The notes under the pieces: model-generated | Database searches by the model: none | The model's input: only the letters and a program-made list of their open reading frames with translations | What the model was told of the DNA's origin: nothing | From: Endothia cerciana | Lineage: Eukaryota; Ascomycota; Sordariomycetes; Diaporthales; Cryphonectriaceae | DNA length: 64,000 nucleotides | Assembly (NCBI GenBank): GCA_026119935.1 | Contig: JALRMH010000032.1 | Span: forward strand, 248,001 to 312,000 | Reading direction: 5' to 3' | Made by a program: the position numbers and the translations under genes | Shown: positions 23,141 through 35,531 of the stretch, piece after piece | Layout: every line of letters starts with the position of its first letter | How positions within the stretch are numbered: the first letter of the stretch is position 1

Positions 23141-24547
23141 ACTGCTGGTGGAAGAATAACAACAAAGTACAGATTAGATCTGGAAGGTGATCTGGGGAGG
23201 TGAAGAGAAAGTGGAAATGCGTGAAGTGCCAACCGGAATGTTTTTGAGAATTGAAGCCCTCAATGTAAGGGAGATGGCACAGAATCACGGTATTCAGAAA
23301 CAGATTTGGTGTTGGAAGGGAGTTTGGTGGTAGACGTCTGTTTCAGCCAGGATGGTGAGACGAAATGGTGGGACGAGCGGCCCAATACTCTCTGGCTAAA
23401 CCAGAGTACTCCTGGCCGAGTCTTGGCGCTTGATTTGAGAGCGGAAAATCAAAGGTTCTGAATCAAAGGTTCTGAGATTGGGGGACGAAAAATGAAAAAT
23501 AATATGGAATGGGACGGCTCAACCCTCCCCCCTTTTTTCTTCTTCTTTATTTCTGTTTCTTTTTCGGTTTGCATAGACTCATCCCCAACGTTTAGGTTGC
23601 GGGTCATGGAGACACCATACATCTCGCACTGCAAGGTTGCCTGCTCGCTCTTGAGAATTCCTGGAATGAATGGCTTCTAGTAGGGATCAGGCTTTCAAAT
23701 ACCATTTTTGCATCACTGACTGCCTCTTAGTCTCGTAGTAACCACGCTATGCGGAGCTAACCCAAGTACTCAAGCAGCCACCAGTCTGGAAATCAAGGTC
23801 AAGTCGCCCAACCACCCTACTAGACTGTGGTATACCGCTTCAATCGGGCCTGGCTCCTCTCCGCCGAAATTCAGTGGAATCGGTTGGACAAAGATTCTTA
23901 GCACTCAATATGCCATCGAATAAGAATACTAGAGCCCCACTGCTAAATCCTTTAGTGCAAAGTGCAAATCACGCGAGCCGATGTGGATTGCAGCGTGCGT
24001 AAGTCTACCGTATTCCAACATAATCCGTACTGTACTCGGCCCACAGTGAGGGCCAAGATCTCCACAGAGCATGGCAGTTATAAGATCAGAGATATACATG
24101 TAGAGAGACAATTGTATGGAGCGTGTCGTCTATCTCAACCCAAAAGCAGAGGGAATCATGGTCGAAACTTCGGTCGCCACTTGATCATTGCAGATGTAGA
24201 CAGTGAGAAGTTGCAGCCGATAGCGCAGACAGTGCAGCTGTTTCTGACAGCTTCGAACCAGAAGAAATGGGTCCGAGACGCAAGCGACCCAATTGCGGTG
24301 GCAATCCATATTTACGATCATCTTTTAGTGGCTGCATATTATGCACCAATTGCCAGATGAGGCCGGCGGTTATGATTTCAGGAGAAGCTCACAAAAGTCC
24401 TCTCCTCGCTCCTCCGCCTCGGGATCCTGCCTGGCAAAGCTCAATGTCATCTGCCCCTGGCGCTATCCGCTCGCTCGCAGCAACAGACAGACAGCTCTGC
24501 AGCCGGTCCAGCCGGTGCCCTGCAGTACGGATCAATCACGGGAAAAG
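23141..24547. other. Intergenic region between divergent UstYa-like and Clr5 genes
   Basis: About 1.4 kb with no supported gene; probably two promoters. An A/T-rich stretch occurs around 23490-23570. The frame of the Clr5 gene stays open upstream to 24341, so its start could lie further left. Confidence 0.45.
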
Positions 24548-26229
24548 ATGGATCCAGATCCGGCGTATCCTGTGCCTTATCACAGTCCTCCGGAATCTGT
24601 GACCTCTCCTGCCACCACGAGACAGGACATATCGAGGGATCTATCTCGCGACGCTACCCACACGCAAGAGGCATATTATACCGAAGATGCAGAGTGGGAT
24701 AAACATAAGGAGGAAATCATCCGTTTCTATTGGGAAGACGATCTCCCAACGCACAAGGTGCAGAATATCATGATGCGAAAATATGGGTTCAACAAATCGT
24801 AAGCATGCGGAGCGTAAAGAAGAAGAGAAAAAAAGTCCTGAATATTTTCTGAGCTGAGATCGAAATTAGGGTCAAGATGTATAAATATCGCTTCAAGAGA
24901 TGGGGCGTACGTAAGAATATCAAAAAGCAGGAGGCGTTGGAGCTGGCAGTGCGTCCCGGTCAATCCTCCAGGTTCTGGCCAGAAACAAGAGGCTCGACTT
25001 ATCAGCATCGAATCGCTCGACACGTACGGCAAATAAATGGCGGTAAAAGGCCTGCCACACGAGGCTGGAATGGAACCCAGCATTTGGCACCTGTCATTCT
25101 ACCAGGCCGAACCCGTGCTCCAGATATGTTCGACGCCTTCGAGAAGGCATTCTACTATGCGGATATCTACCTAGAAAAGGTCAGCGAGAGGCGTCACTCG
25201 GAATGGTTTACCAGGCCACCGGCTTTGGAGTTCGGCGAGAACTTCTTCGACTTATTTGTCCAGGGCATGGAAGATCTGTCCCGGAGTTACCGTGCCCAAG
25301 AGGCCTTCACCACCCTCAATGACGCCTTCGACAACCTCAAAGGACTCATTGCGACAGACCACCCACTGGTCTACTACCGGATCGCCAGCAGGGTTGCCTC
25401 GTGCAAAGTGTATCCATCATCTGGGATCTGCAACAAGCTGTGTCGTCTACTTGCTGATTACTGTTTTCAAATGACCCGAATAATACATGGTAACTCTCAC
25501 CCACTTACTTATTGGTGGGTAATTCAGATGAAGGTATTGGAGTCTGGGGATTTGAACCTCCTCGACAACTTCCTTGAGGTCTCGAGGATGCAATCTGGAA
25601 AGTATCTTGTTGCTGGCAAGGGGCTAGTGCACGTCGCAATGTACGTGCCTAGTGGTGCCAGAGATCAAGACGAAGACTCTCTGCGCTCCACCATCCAGAC
25701 ACTCTCGCCGGACTCGAGTCGCATATCTGAAGTTCAAGAAGCAAGACTGGCTCTGGTGGAGCAGCTCCTGGGCCGGGAGATCATGGATGAGTCCCTCCAG
25801 ATTCTGGAGGAGGCCATCGCTCTCAAACATCTGGACCCGCGCCAGCCTTCGAGCAGAGCATTTTGGATTTCTGAACTGCTATGGAGGGTTGGGGCGCTGG
25901 AAAGATCCATCTCAATGCTGAGAGAGACTGTGGAACTGGTCAGGGTTGAGGAGGAGATCGTCACTTCCGGGCCTGATACAGAGCTCGACTACATATCGGT
26001 GCTGGCTGTCCTGCGTGCAAAATTGGAATGGCTCAGGTGGGAGGAGGAACTTCGCCAAGTCAACGCCAGGTTGGCGCCCCTCATGGAGCGCCGGCAGGCG
26101 CCTCTGAAGGTTCGCTTCGTGAGCAGTGATCTTGAGATGGACCCGGATGTTAGGTACCAGACTAGTAGTACAAGCCCAGAGAGCACAGGTTCTTCGTCAC
26201 CACCTTTGCCAATACGGCAATCACCATGA
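24548..26229 (+). CDS. Clr5-domain protein with helical repeat C-terminus
   Basis: Exon 1 (24548-24798) and exon 2 (24870-26229) join in phase 2 over a 71-bp GTAAGC...TTAG intron to about 536 residues. Residues 49-101 form a Clr5 domain: W-D-K-H-K-E-E-I-I-R-F-Y near its start and M-Y-K-Y-R-F-K-R-W-G-V-R-K-N at its end, with the intron splitting the domain. Clr5 is named after an S. pombe silencing factor; in filamentous fungi the domain is the N-terminus of many large proteins of unknown role. The remaining 430 residues look alpha-helical and repetitive (TPR-like spacing around residues 330-450), with a Ser/Pro-rich tail. The ATG at 24548 is chosen because it lies just before coding-like sequence; ATG 24341 is an in-frame alternative. 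Confidence 0.8.
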
Positions 26230-26630
26230 CGAGGCTGAAGCGATTCAACAAAGCCATAAGATAATAGCGTCGAAACCTAGAAGAATGATATCTCAATGAC
26301 ACCAGCCGCTAGACTAAGATTACGGGAAGCAGATGTACCGTATCTTCAACCGTGCATCACCCAAGCCTCCGTGAACGAACGTGGACAACGTCAATTGGTT
26401 CTTACATAAGTGCGTTGATGCAGGAGGGCTTCTTGTGCAACGCCTTCATCCCATGTAAGGTCGGGCGGTTCCCGGTGGTAGTCTCGGGGAATACAAGGAG
26501 CGGGCATCAAACGGGAATGCAGCAAAGACCTGGGTGGGTACAAGCCCCTCCTGCATTTGTTATTTTGCAAACCCATCGACAGACGTCTTCAGCTTCACTA
26601 TCTGAAATCATACATTTTCTTCATCAGCAA
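26230..26630. other. Short intergenic gap, likely promoter
   Basis: About 400 bp between two plus-strand genes. Small ORFs only, no motif seen. Confidence 0.4.
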
Positions 26631-27690
26631 ATGAAAACCGACATGGCATCGATCAAGACGGTTGGCGTGGTGTCCACAGGCGTGATCGGGTCTAGCTTCG
26701 TGGCCCTGTTCCTCTCTCGCGGTCTGCGCGTGCTCGTTTGTTCCCCGTCCGGATCATCCGATACCGAACTTCGACTCACGCAGTATCTACAACGGATATG
26801 GCCCACACTAGACCCCTCCGCTATTCATCTGGAGGCCACGATGTCGAACTGGAAGTTTGTTGGCAAGTCGTTCGATGGCTACTTTGACCAGATCGACTTC
26901 ATCCAAGAGAATGCGCTGGAAAAGCTGGAACTCAAGCGTCAGATTATAGCCGAGCTGGACGCTAAAGCCCGCCCTGACGTTGTTATCGCCTCTTCGTCAT
27001 CGGGAATACCGGCGTCCCAGATGATCGTGGACTGCAAGAATCGTCCTGGACGGGTCCTCGTCGGACATCCGTTCAACCCGCCACATCTGATGCCTCTGGT
27101 GGAGGTTGTGCCACACCCGAATAGTGATCCGCTCGTTCCCGGCCAGACCCAAGAGTTCTACCGATTGCTGGGACGACAGCCGGTACTGGTAAAGAAGGAG
27201 TTACCCGGCTTCGTTGCGAACCGACTCCAGGCAGTCCTACTCCGTGAGGCATTCAGTCTAGTTCTGGATGGAGTGTGTTCCGCAGAGGAAATTGGCAAGT
27301 CATACATGCGCTCTCTAACACTAGTCTACTCTGTATCGCAAGCTATGCACAGGCCTCTGCTGACACCTTGCTACAGACAATTGTATGACGGGCGCTCTTG
27401 CGCCTAGGTGGTCAGTCGCGGGCCCGTTCATGACCAATGTCATGGGAGGTGGCGGGGACAAAGACGGGTTCAAGCGTCTCATTGGCCACCTAGCACCGAC
27501 CACCAAAGTTTGGTTTGAAGACATTGACAATAAGAGGGTAGTTCTGGATGAAGAGAATATCGAGAAAGTGGACATAAGTGTCCAGGACATGTTGAAAAAC
27601 AGAGACATGGAAGGGTTCCAGAAACAGTGGGCCAAGTCGTTAGTCGAAGTGCTGAGGACGACAACTGGTCAAACGCCGACAACGACGTGA
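26631..27690 (+). CDS. 3-hydroxyacyl-CoA dehydrogenase-family oxidoreductase
   Basis: Exon 1 (26631-27294) and exon 2 (27377-27690) give about 325 residues, typical for the L-gulonate dehydrogenase/lambda-crystallin branch of the family. The N-terminal NAD-binding loop reads G-V-V-S-T-G-V-I-G-S-S (residues 12-22), so the usual first Gly of G-x-G-x-x-G is Ser. The catalytic His sits in G-H-P-F-N-P-P (His146), followed by V-E-V-V (Glu158), the His-Glu pair. The intron (27295-27376) fits only with a GC donor: ...GAA ATT G|GCAAGT ... CTACAG|AC AAT..., which restores E-E-I-D and the downstream A-P-R-W-S-V-A-G-P-F-M core. No canonical GT donor I tested gives that frame. The substrate is unknown: short hydroxyacyl-CoA or sugar acids are both possible. 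Confidence 0.85.
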
Positions 27691-28304
27691 GTGTATAGGC
27701 TTATTAAACGGACTTTAGATCTTAGAAAAGTCTTGAGAATGCTGTTGGAACACAATGTTCAGTCCGAATTGAATATAACCCCCCCCCTCCCCAACAATTG
27801 AGGCGCTATCGCTTACGCAATACTAGATCGGAGTATCATGCGATATGTTGTGAACAGGTCTGATTCATGTGCCTCATGTAGTTACTCCCAAGGACCGCAT
27901 GCGTGCAAGGCATATCAACTGTGAGGAAGCGTACATTCCATATATTCTACTATGGCGTCAAAGTGACCCATTGTTCTGTCTCATATCCTTGCAACAATGG
28001 CAGAGAAGTAAATGGAGCCGGGAACGTCGAGGTTATGATGCAGCTGCTGCGTTCTCTCTTTTCCTAGACTGCCGCTACTTATCGGTGTCTTTAAGTGCGA
28101 CCGATTGGGTCTCCATACTGGCTCAAATGGTTGTTTGGGCTCCTCTTCCAATTACTAAATGCCAGAGTTGTGGCACCGTCAAGCATATGAACAACGCCGC
28201 TACCTCCGCCAATCTTCCGATCTCTCCGCTTAGTTCCCAACGAACACGGATCACACCAGATCCAGCGGCCCGGGATACCATAGCCATTCCTCCTCGTCGC
28301 CCGC
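27691..28304. other. Intergenic gap
   Basis: About 610 bp with a C-run near 27780 and no supported gene. Confidence 0.4.
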
Positions 28305-29154
28305 ATGCTCCTGGGTACTGACCGCAGGGCCTGGGTGTCGATATCAAAGTTGTCTGACGTCCACAAGGTGTCCCTCAAGCAGGTCATACTAGGCGTCAAG
28401 AACAAGTTGGAGCCAAAGGCAGATATCACCGAGGCTGAGCTGTCGGAGTTCATCGACTTGTTCTTTGAAGGCGATTGGGTCAGTCGTGGCGACCTCGTAC
28501 CCCCCTACCCGCAAGCCCACTAAAGCCACGTCCGAGGACGTGGGTTACGAGTTCGCCGTACTCTCTCGCACCGCCCTCGCCTCCCCTCACGGTTCGCGCG
28601 TCAAGAAGCCATGCAATGCCGCTCAATGGGCACGCCACCGCGAGACTGCTCGTCCGAACGAGCTAGTCTACCGATAAGCATGCCAGTCAGTGCGGATGAT
28701 ATGGTTGAAGTATTCTCCAAGACCGGAGAATTCGTTTTATCACCTCGCGACAGAAGGGACTCGAAATTCTCCGGCATCGAGTTTGATATCCTGCTCAGTA
28801 ACGCCACCATCCTAGAGGATGCTTGTCTCAAGGCTATGTGCCTGTTTTACAGCTTTTACAGTATGTGTACCAACTCAGAGGAGCCAACTTCGGCTAATAT
28901 TTGTCTTGCAGGCTCGTCATGTGCACGTTTACAACGTCCAAGTCGCCATCTATGTTGCCCGAAATATGGTAACCAACTGGACGGCTTACGAAGTCGCGAT
29001 CCCCAAGAAAGAGAACATCCACGGTGCTCTAGCAGACATTACGCTCTGCCGGAATTCGGTCAAGGTCCTTGCGTGCCCCGACTGGGCTCGCAAGCGGCTC
29101 AAGGAACTGACGGCGGCGAAACCCTTCCTCAAAATAACAGGGCAATCTAGGTAG
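28305..29154 (+). pseudogene. Unrecognised gene broken by frameshifts
   Basis: Three blocks with strongly GC-biased third positions lie in different frames. Block 1 (28305-28480) contains L-K-Q-V-I-L-G-V-K-N-K-L. Block 2 (about 28485-28675) contains S-E-D-V-G-Y-E-F-A-V-L-S. Block 3 (28680-28860) contains F-S-K-T-G-E-F-V-L-S-P-R-D. After a GTATGT...TTGCAG interval (28868/9-28911) a fourth block runs to a TAG at 29152-29154 and includes H-V-H-V-Y-N-V-Q-V-A-I-Y-V-A-R-N. The blocks do not join in frame by plausible splicing, so at least two 1-nt shifts seem needed. I do not recognise the family. An odd multi-intron gene cannot be ruled out. Confidence 0.4.
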
Positions 29155-31294
29155 GGCAGATTCTGTCGGTCTCCAAGCCATGAAGCCTAACCCGTTCGTA
29201 TCTCTTCTCTCTCACCTCTATAGTCAGCACGTGTTTTCCGACCTTCTTGATACAGCTCCTCCCGCGAGCGACGTTCTTCTCGCCAGACAATGCGGCCATG
29301 TTGACGAGGTACCCATCCTCTTGGCCCTTGCAAGCCTACCGCTGCGTCAAATATCAACATCTCCGCTCGCTGCTTCGACGAGGGTGTCCCAATACACCGG
29401 CGGATGGATCTCAGCCGGTGGTTTGACTTTGCTTCCCTGGTTCGAGTCAGATGGTGATGATCTTATCGCTCCGGCTACAACTATGCTAGAGAGACAATGA
29501 TGATGAAATATCCAATGGCTAGGAGTGTCAAGGACGAAGATTCGGAGTGTCAAGGTAACATGCCAAATGTGATTATAACGTGGGGTACCGGGGGACGGGG
29601 AGGTCGCACCTTGGTAGGGTATCACGTCTTCATCTTGAAGATATATTGTTGTGGACCTAGACCGTAACCCTCTTGATTTTCTGCATATAAACTACTGCAA
29701 GAACTCAGTCTGAGGTGTTATGACCCATCCAACATGGAAATGGTCACGACCAACAGGACAGCAAGGCGTAAGGGTCCAACACCCCGCCTCAGGCATTTCT
29801 TATATAAGGAGCACCATATGGCAACTCATGGTTAGGGATATGATAATGATAGATAACAATAGAGCGTGACGCTCCATCCGCGGATTACGACGCTCCAGGA
29901 CAAAACCACGGTGAGCCAAGGTGATCCAGCCTAAAGAGCCGAATGTATGAAGGACAGGATTTCCCATGATCACCGGATAAATTGCCTTCATAGCTCTTCA
30001 TATTTAGAGTTGATACGCCAAATTACTTACCTAGTTTTGTGGAGGAGATGGATTACCTTCCTCACACTAGGTCCTTCTAATCCCAGAGATCAGAGCAGCT
30101 GAGGATCCATATAAAATCGCACGGCGCACACCAGAGCTTTGACATAGAGAACCTAACCAAGTTTCACAGAGTGCAGAGACATTTTCTCGACTATGACCCA
30201 TTCTATCGAGCTGGCACGGGCCACCGCACTTCTAACCATGCTGCACCATGTGATAAACTATGCGACTTGGGCTTCACCTTCAGCATGGGCTTATACGCTC
30301 TTTCGAAGTGGTTCCGCGCAATGTGGCGCGGCGGCCAAACGACACTGCTGGCGGGTCATCAGTCTCTTGCCCCGATGACCAGAGAATGCAGCAATGATAG
30401 AGCAATTTTCGTTGACTGCTTCACACTCGTCAAGATATGGGCAACTCAACATGAGCAGATCTGATTGATGAATTGACACTTCATTCTTGCTCGCCTTGCC
30501 CCCGCGCGATGCGAGGCAGAGCTACACGGACCATTTCCTCCAGTCAACGCCAACACCGCCCCTGTCAGTTGCGATTAGGAACGCCCACCTTACAAGTCTC
30601 GTTAGCCGACCACTGCTGATGTATGGGGGAGCCGTTGAAGGGGGTTGGAACACAGGAGGAATGATTGCAGCCCAACTTTACGATAGTTGGTAATGTTCTC
30701 AAGAGAACAATAGGCAGTTCACCAAACCAGCCCCTTGGGACAGACTCGCGAAACCAGACTGGACATCCATGGTACAATCATGGGACTGGCAAGAATATGG
30801 ATGCAAGGTGAACAGAGCTGCTGTCCGAGCAAATCCATGGTAGGTGCCTGGAAGATGGCCTGTTGTCTCATGAGTGGGCGAGGGAGCTCAGTACGGTACA
30901 TAAGCGTTCCTTCCTCCCAGGGAACGAACATGCTCTGCCTGGACGAGCCCAGCGAGATATTTAAACGATATTCACCCCTATGTAAGTGTTCGCGTCTGCT
31001 TTAGTATCCTCTTGTTCCTCTCTTTTCACAACCAGACTGTACGGCACCCTCTTTTTTTTACCGTGTTTTTACCCACCTTGTGTGGAATCAGCGTTGGCCT
31101 CGGGTCTCGGGTCTCGTCCCTTTTTTCTTCCCCTTCTCGTCTTCTCACCTCTTCCCCCGGGCACACTAGAATTATGTAAAACCCATTGTACGGCTGCGCG
31201 AGCGGCTGCGCGAGCGGCTGCTTTTTAGTCGGTGCTTCAGTACTGATTTAGTGTACGTTGTACTTGTGGACTTCCGGCCTCTCTTTCCTTCAAG
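29155..31294. other. Long stretch without a supported gene
   Basis: About 2.1 kb with only short ORFs and no motifs. Contains the small GC-rich tandem repeat at 31191-31221 and a pyrimidine-rich promoter-like stretch before the coding fragment at 31295. Confidence 0.4.
31191..31221. repeat. 12-bp tandem repeat (cggctgcgcgag), 2.6 copies
   Basis: Units at 31191-31202 and 31203-31214 are identical, followed by cggctgc. It lies about 70 bp upstream of the 31295 ATG. Confidence 0.8.
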
Positions 31295-32042
31295 ATGCCG
31301 TCCAGAACAGGATCCTCTACCTCCTCTGGTTCAGCCAACTCCACCACCTCCAACCCAGGCCTCACCATTGAGCAGCACACTTGCCAAATCACAGAGACAT
31401 GGACCAAGTACCAGGGCTCCAAGGCCAATGCCAGCAGGGCTGACCGGGAGAGACAGACAATTTGGCGAGCTGAGGCGTTTCCCTCCAAGAAGATCTCCTG
31501 TATCGCTGCCAAGAGTGAGTCTTCTGAATGCCTAACCATTGCAGATTGTAAAGACTGACAAGCCTATAGAAAGTCCAACGCGATCTTCACTGCACACAGG
31601 GCCAACATCGAACATGCACTTGTGTCCGAGTTTTGTGGACGATACAATCACCAATTGGTAGCCGAGGTCGCCTCTAAACTTGAGCAACTTCAGGAGTGTG
31701 AACCAGCCAGCCAAGATTCCACTGGAGAGGTACCAGTCTTCAGAATCCGCGTCTGCCAATTCATCATCCTCGTCTGCTCAGGATGTCACCACGGCTGCTT
31801 CTTTCAAGTTTCCGGGACCGAAGGCACGTCGTTCGGATCTTTTGTCAGGATCTGGACAAGACAATTCCAATGATAACGGCCTAGGCCTCACTCCTCCAAA
31901 GAGTGAGTCCTAGAGCCCACCTGTTTGGTGTTTTGCATAAGACTGACTATTCGTAACAGCATTTGCCAAGCGGTCATCTCCCCCAAGTACTGAACGGGCG
32001 GCCTCAAAAAAATTGGTGTTCCAATGGGACACGACAGGGTGA
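31295..32042 (+). pseudogene. Ser/Thr-rich unknown protein, probably decayed
   Basis: Exon 1 (31295-31513) encodes a Ser/Thr-rich start followed by a basic helical stretch (W-T-K-Y, R-A-D-R-E-R-Q, F-P-S-K-K). After a GTGAGT...TATAG interval, the best coding frame in exon 2 (H-R-A-N-I-E-H-A-L-V-S-E-F) does not match the phase exon 1 requires, while the frame that does match has a TAG near 31660. Further on, a Ser-rich stretch in that second frame (31685-31905) splices plausibly over another GTGAGT...AACAG intron to a short last exon ending at 32042. The mixture suggests indels in an otherwise exon-structured gene. Family not recognised. Confidence 0.35.
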
Positions 32043-32542
32043 TTCCTGATTCCGAGGATAATGGCCCAAGCAGCAGCCCTATTCCTGACATCGTTTCGAT
32101 CACCCTATAAATCTCCACACTTCCAAATCCTACACCACTAAGGTTAAGCAGACCGTGAAGCCTTCCGAAGAAGGTGGTCTGGCTTGTGACCGCACGGATA
32201 ACGTAAAAGTCCCCATGCTCCCACACTGGCTCAAACCAGTTGAAGTATACCCTGTGGTTATTAAACTCAGCGTAGCCACAGGCAACTTTTTATTCCAGGA
32301 GCAGCTCATGATATGTGGAAAGGCATGCGCAGCAACCAACTCCTCCGGTGTGCCACGCAGAAACTCCTTCCCGGGCCCGTTGGGGAGCGTGGTATCGAAG
32401 ATCTTTCCGTCGGTGCCCAACGACTGGTCCCATCGTACCACCAACGTACAACGGCTTGGGAGGGCTCAGAATGTCAGGCAAAAGCCATGCACACAAATAG
32501 AAGTATCGTCCAGACGACATCACGCGCCTTGATGTGAACCAT
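31888..32542 (-). pseudogene. Possible secreted-protein relic with signal-peptide-like start
   Basis: An ATG at 32542 opens a basic start and a hydrophobic run (W-T-I-L-L-F-V-C-M-A-F-A) typical of a signal peptide, then TGA at the expected cleavage region. Coding-like sequence continues in another frame (G-K-I-F-D-T-T-L-P-N-G-P-G-K-E-F, 32410-32280) and again in a further frame (F-N-W-F-E-P-V-W-E-H-G, 32250-32100). Third positions are GC-rich in these blocks. I do not recognise the family. It overlaps the plus-strand relic at its 3' end. Secretion is inferred from the hydrophobic start only. Confidence 0.35.
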
Positions 32543-34793
32543 GACTTCAAATTTGAGGACTGACTAGAATCTGGATTTCGCCTCCCTTCTCGCTTCCACA
32601 CCTTCGGTAATCCACCCACTTGAGTTGACACAACTACTTACACACCTCTTCAGGGAACCGCGCCTCAGCCATATACACCACCAGACCCTTTTAGCTGATA
32701 GTCCAGTCATTCCGCAGCCATGCCGGACGAAAGCAGCGGTAAATCCAGCAACCTGTCTGACCCTAACATGACCGCTGAGGATGATTTCGTGCACGCATGA
32801 CCTAGCCTGTCTGCCTGGTTCTGTAGGCCTCGGAATCCCCAACTGGATTCACAAGACAGCACGCAACAAGAAGCTATTCACAAGGCCAGTCTTGTTCCGG
32901 AACAGTCTTGCCCTTAAAAATTTACCTTCTCGACAAGTCTGCGCCACTAGCTCCGAGGCAACAAAGGCGCCCTGCTCGGAAATACCTACCCCGCTGTGAA
33001 ACACAGGTTCAGGGGCTTGCGACTAGCCCTACCTCTGATTAGGAAAAATCGCAATTTCCAAGGCCCTGTACAGCATTTCACACTCGCGTGGTTGAGGCCC
33101 AATTTGGTATAGGCGAATGAGAAGGCTTGGGCTTCTAGGTGGATGCTGCGGCAGACGAGCAAGAGGTTTTGGGAAGGATGATGGTGAGGTGTTGTAGTGT
33201 GATTACAGGAGTGCAGACGATGATCGGCGTATATCTTCGGTTACAATTCGGTTTTAAGGCGGCAGAGCTTGGTTCGCTTATGTTCATGTTGAGTAGCCGA
33301 GATTGCCATTTCTGTCCTGCTGCTATTCAATGCGTGAGCTGCCGCTTTTCTCAGCCCTGGACCCTCTTGGTCTGCTCCTTGGACGGCATGATCGCAGCTG
33401 AGATTGTGATGCAATTGGTCGGGAGGCTCAGGAAGCTGATCTTCTGTGCTCTTCTTGAGCAGCCTAGTACCGTACACCATCTTGTCTACTGCTGCGATTT
33501 CATGGGTATTGGCCGCTTTGACCTGCGATGCAAATTATTCTCAGCCCTTGCTCTTCTGAGCTGAATCAGATTTTGCGAATTCCTGCCTCTTACACGAGTC
33601 ATATACCTGGATACAATGTCCAATTGTGAAACAATTAGACTGAAACTGCAATGGAGACAAATGCGGTACGATAAAACCGTGGAACGAAGCACGTGAGATT
33701 GATGGAACCATCGGCGACTGATGGTATAACATGGTAGATTATGCTGCTTGTTCTCAGCAGCTGTGTTCGTACTATTCAATGCCGGGATCAGCGCAGTACA
33801 ACGAAGGAGTGTAGTCTCCAGTAAATATCCGTAAACGTTGTGATGTGCCCGCGAAGACGAAGCGGAAAATGACATTCACATTCCACAATCCTCTAATCGT
33901 GTTGTCTCGATAGAACTATATATGAAGTCAGTTTCCAAACGTGGACAATGTACCGCAGGCGTGAGTTCCGGGATAGAGGTTGATTGTAAGGTCACTCCAC
34001 CCGGGATGATGCCTTCGAGACCACGGGTGCCTGATTTCTAAACGTAGCGAGCGCTGTGTATAAGACGAGTATACAAAAGGATTTGGGGAAACGCTACCCA
34101 GATGGAATCCTCACGGGATCAAAGAATTCGTTGTTGTACGAAGAGGAGACTCGAAGAAAGTAGTCACAAATTCGAGTAATAACGCATTGAAATCGAGAGG
34201 AGCTGCCGGTGCCGTCTGTGACAGTAAGTTGATTTGATAAGTTGGCCTCGGTGATATCGTTCTTGAAAGCTGATAAGTGGCCTCGCGAGGTTCGAAAAGG
34301 CGAGGACGCGGATCAATAGCCTCTGAATTGGGGTGGCTTGGGTTGCGTAGAGTTTGATGTAATCAACCGGGTTTGATCAGATCACCACCAATCAGGGCTT
34401 GCCGGCACAGGCCTTCATCAGATCCTCCGTCGTCTTGTTCAGGAGGCCTGATTCGACTGCCACTTCTAAGACGGAATGTTTTATTCCACCTCTGATGCTA
34501 GCGAGAAGCAGCCTCACATGTGTCACGAGGTCTTGTTCATGCAACGCTGTACTGTAAAGCGACAGCCCATCGACGGAGCCTGTCTTCCCGGCCCCCTGGC
34601 GCTTCTCTCACCCTCGTCAAGACGCTATACTCCATCCATAATTATTGGAGGGGATTCCGCGCCACTTTAGTAACACGTGCCACCCCTTTTTACAAGATCC
34701 CATCCTACCAGGTCTCTCTCCAATTGGCTCGGCTGTACAATGGTCAGGGAATGAAGGATAAGCTCCGCGCCATGTGACGCCCGGATCATAACA
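32543..34793. other. Long stretch without a supported gene
   Basis: About 2.25 kb. ORFs are short and lack motifs or coding-like composition. Nothing recognised. Confidence 0.4.
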
Positions 34794-34908
34794 TGTATAC
34801 ATCCCCAGGAATTTAAATTTTACATCTTCGCTACCGAGGCTACATATACAGACTCGCGTTCCAGCCTCGGCGGCGAAGATATAAATTTAACCCCTGGTGG
34901 CTGTATAC
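34794..34908. repeat. Near-perfect inverted repeat, ~47-bp arms, 21-bp loop
   Basis: The left arm (34794-34841) starts gtatacatccccagg and ends accgaggct; the right arm (34863-34908) is its reverse complement with a few mismatches and a 1-2 base gap. The inner 35 bp (ccagg...gaggct) pair best and include a taaattta-type AT core. The loop is 34842-34862. The shape suits a short MITE-like element, a cruciform, or the hairpin of a non-coding RNA. I see no clear target-site duplication. Confidence 0.8.
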
Positions 34909-35531
34909 ACTTCCAAAATACTACCAAAAAGCCTGGCACATCGGCAGTTCTCCTCCCAGACGAATCACTTCTTCACATTTTATTAGCACACTGACTCAGA
35001 TCCCGGCGATAGCGCCGAGCTATTGTTTGGAATCCCTGACCATTGCATAACTCCTTGTTACCCTATTCTCTCATGTCCAAGGCTATTGCGACGTCCCTGC
35101 TGCACCTCTGCTAGATACTTTCACGTCCACCAAAGATTTGCGTAGCGTGCGAGTATATTGTATTCAGACCCGAGTTAGACCAGTATCAGCATTGAAGAGA
35201 GAAATATAGGAGCTCACAACTCATACACAATTCCAGGTAGTCGGCAAGGGTGTCCCAACAGCCTTAGACATAAGAGAATACGGCAGGTAACAATGAGCTG
35301 AACAATACCCTTCCCTTTGCATAAGCACAATGCTCCGTTCTGGCTTCTCGGGTCAAATGCAGACGCGCTTCCCGCACGCGACCTTACGATCAAGGATATG
35401 TTAACAGGTGGAGTAGATGAAGATGATAAAAAGACAGGCTAGACGTACCACGCGGCATACGGGCCTTGCGATGTAGCTGTCCTACATCGGTGGTTGTTTT
35501 AAGCTTCTCCTCGAGGTTATCAAAATCAGAC
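34909..35531. other. Upstream region of the arabinofuranosidase gene
   Basis: About 620 bp without a gene; likely promoter and leader of the abfB-like gene. No specific regulator site is claimed. Confidence 0.4.
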
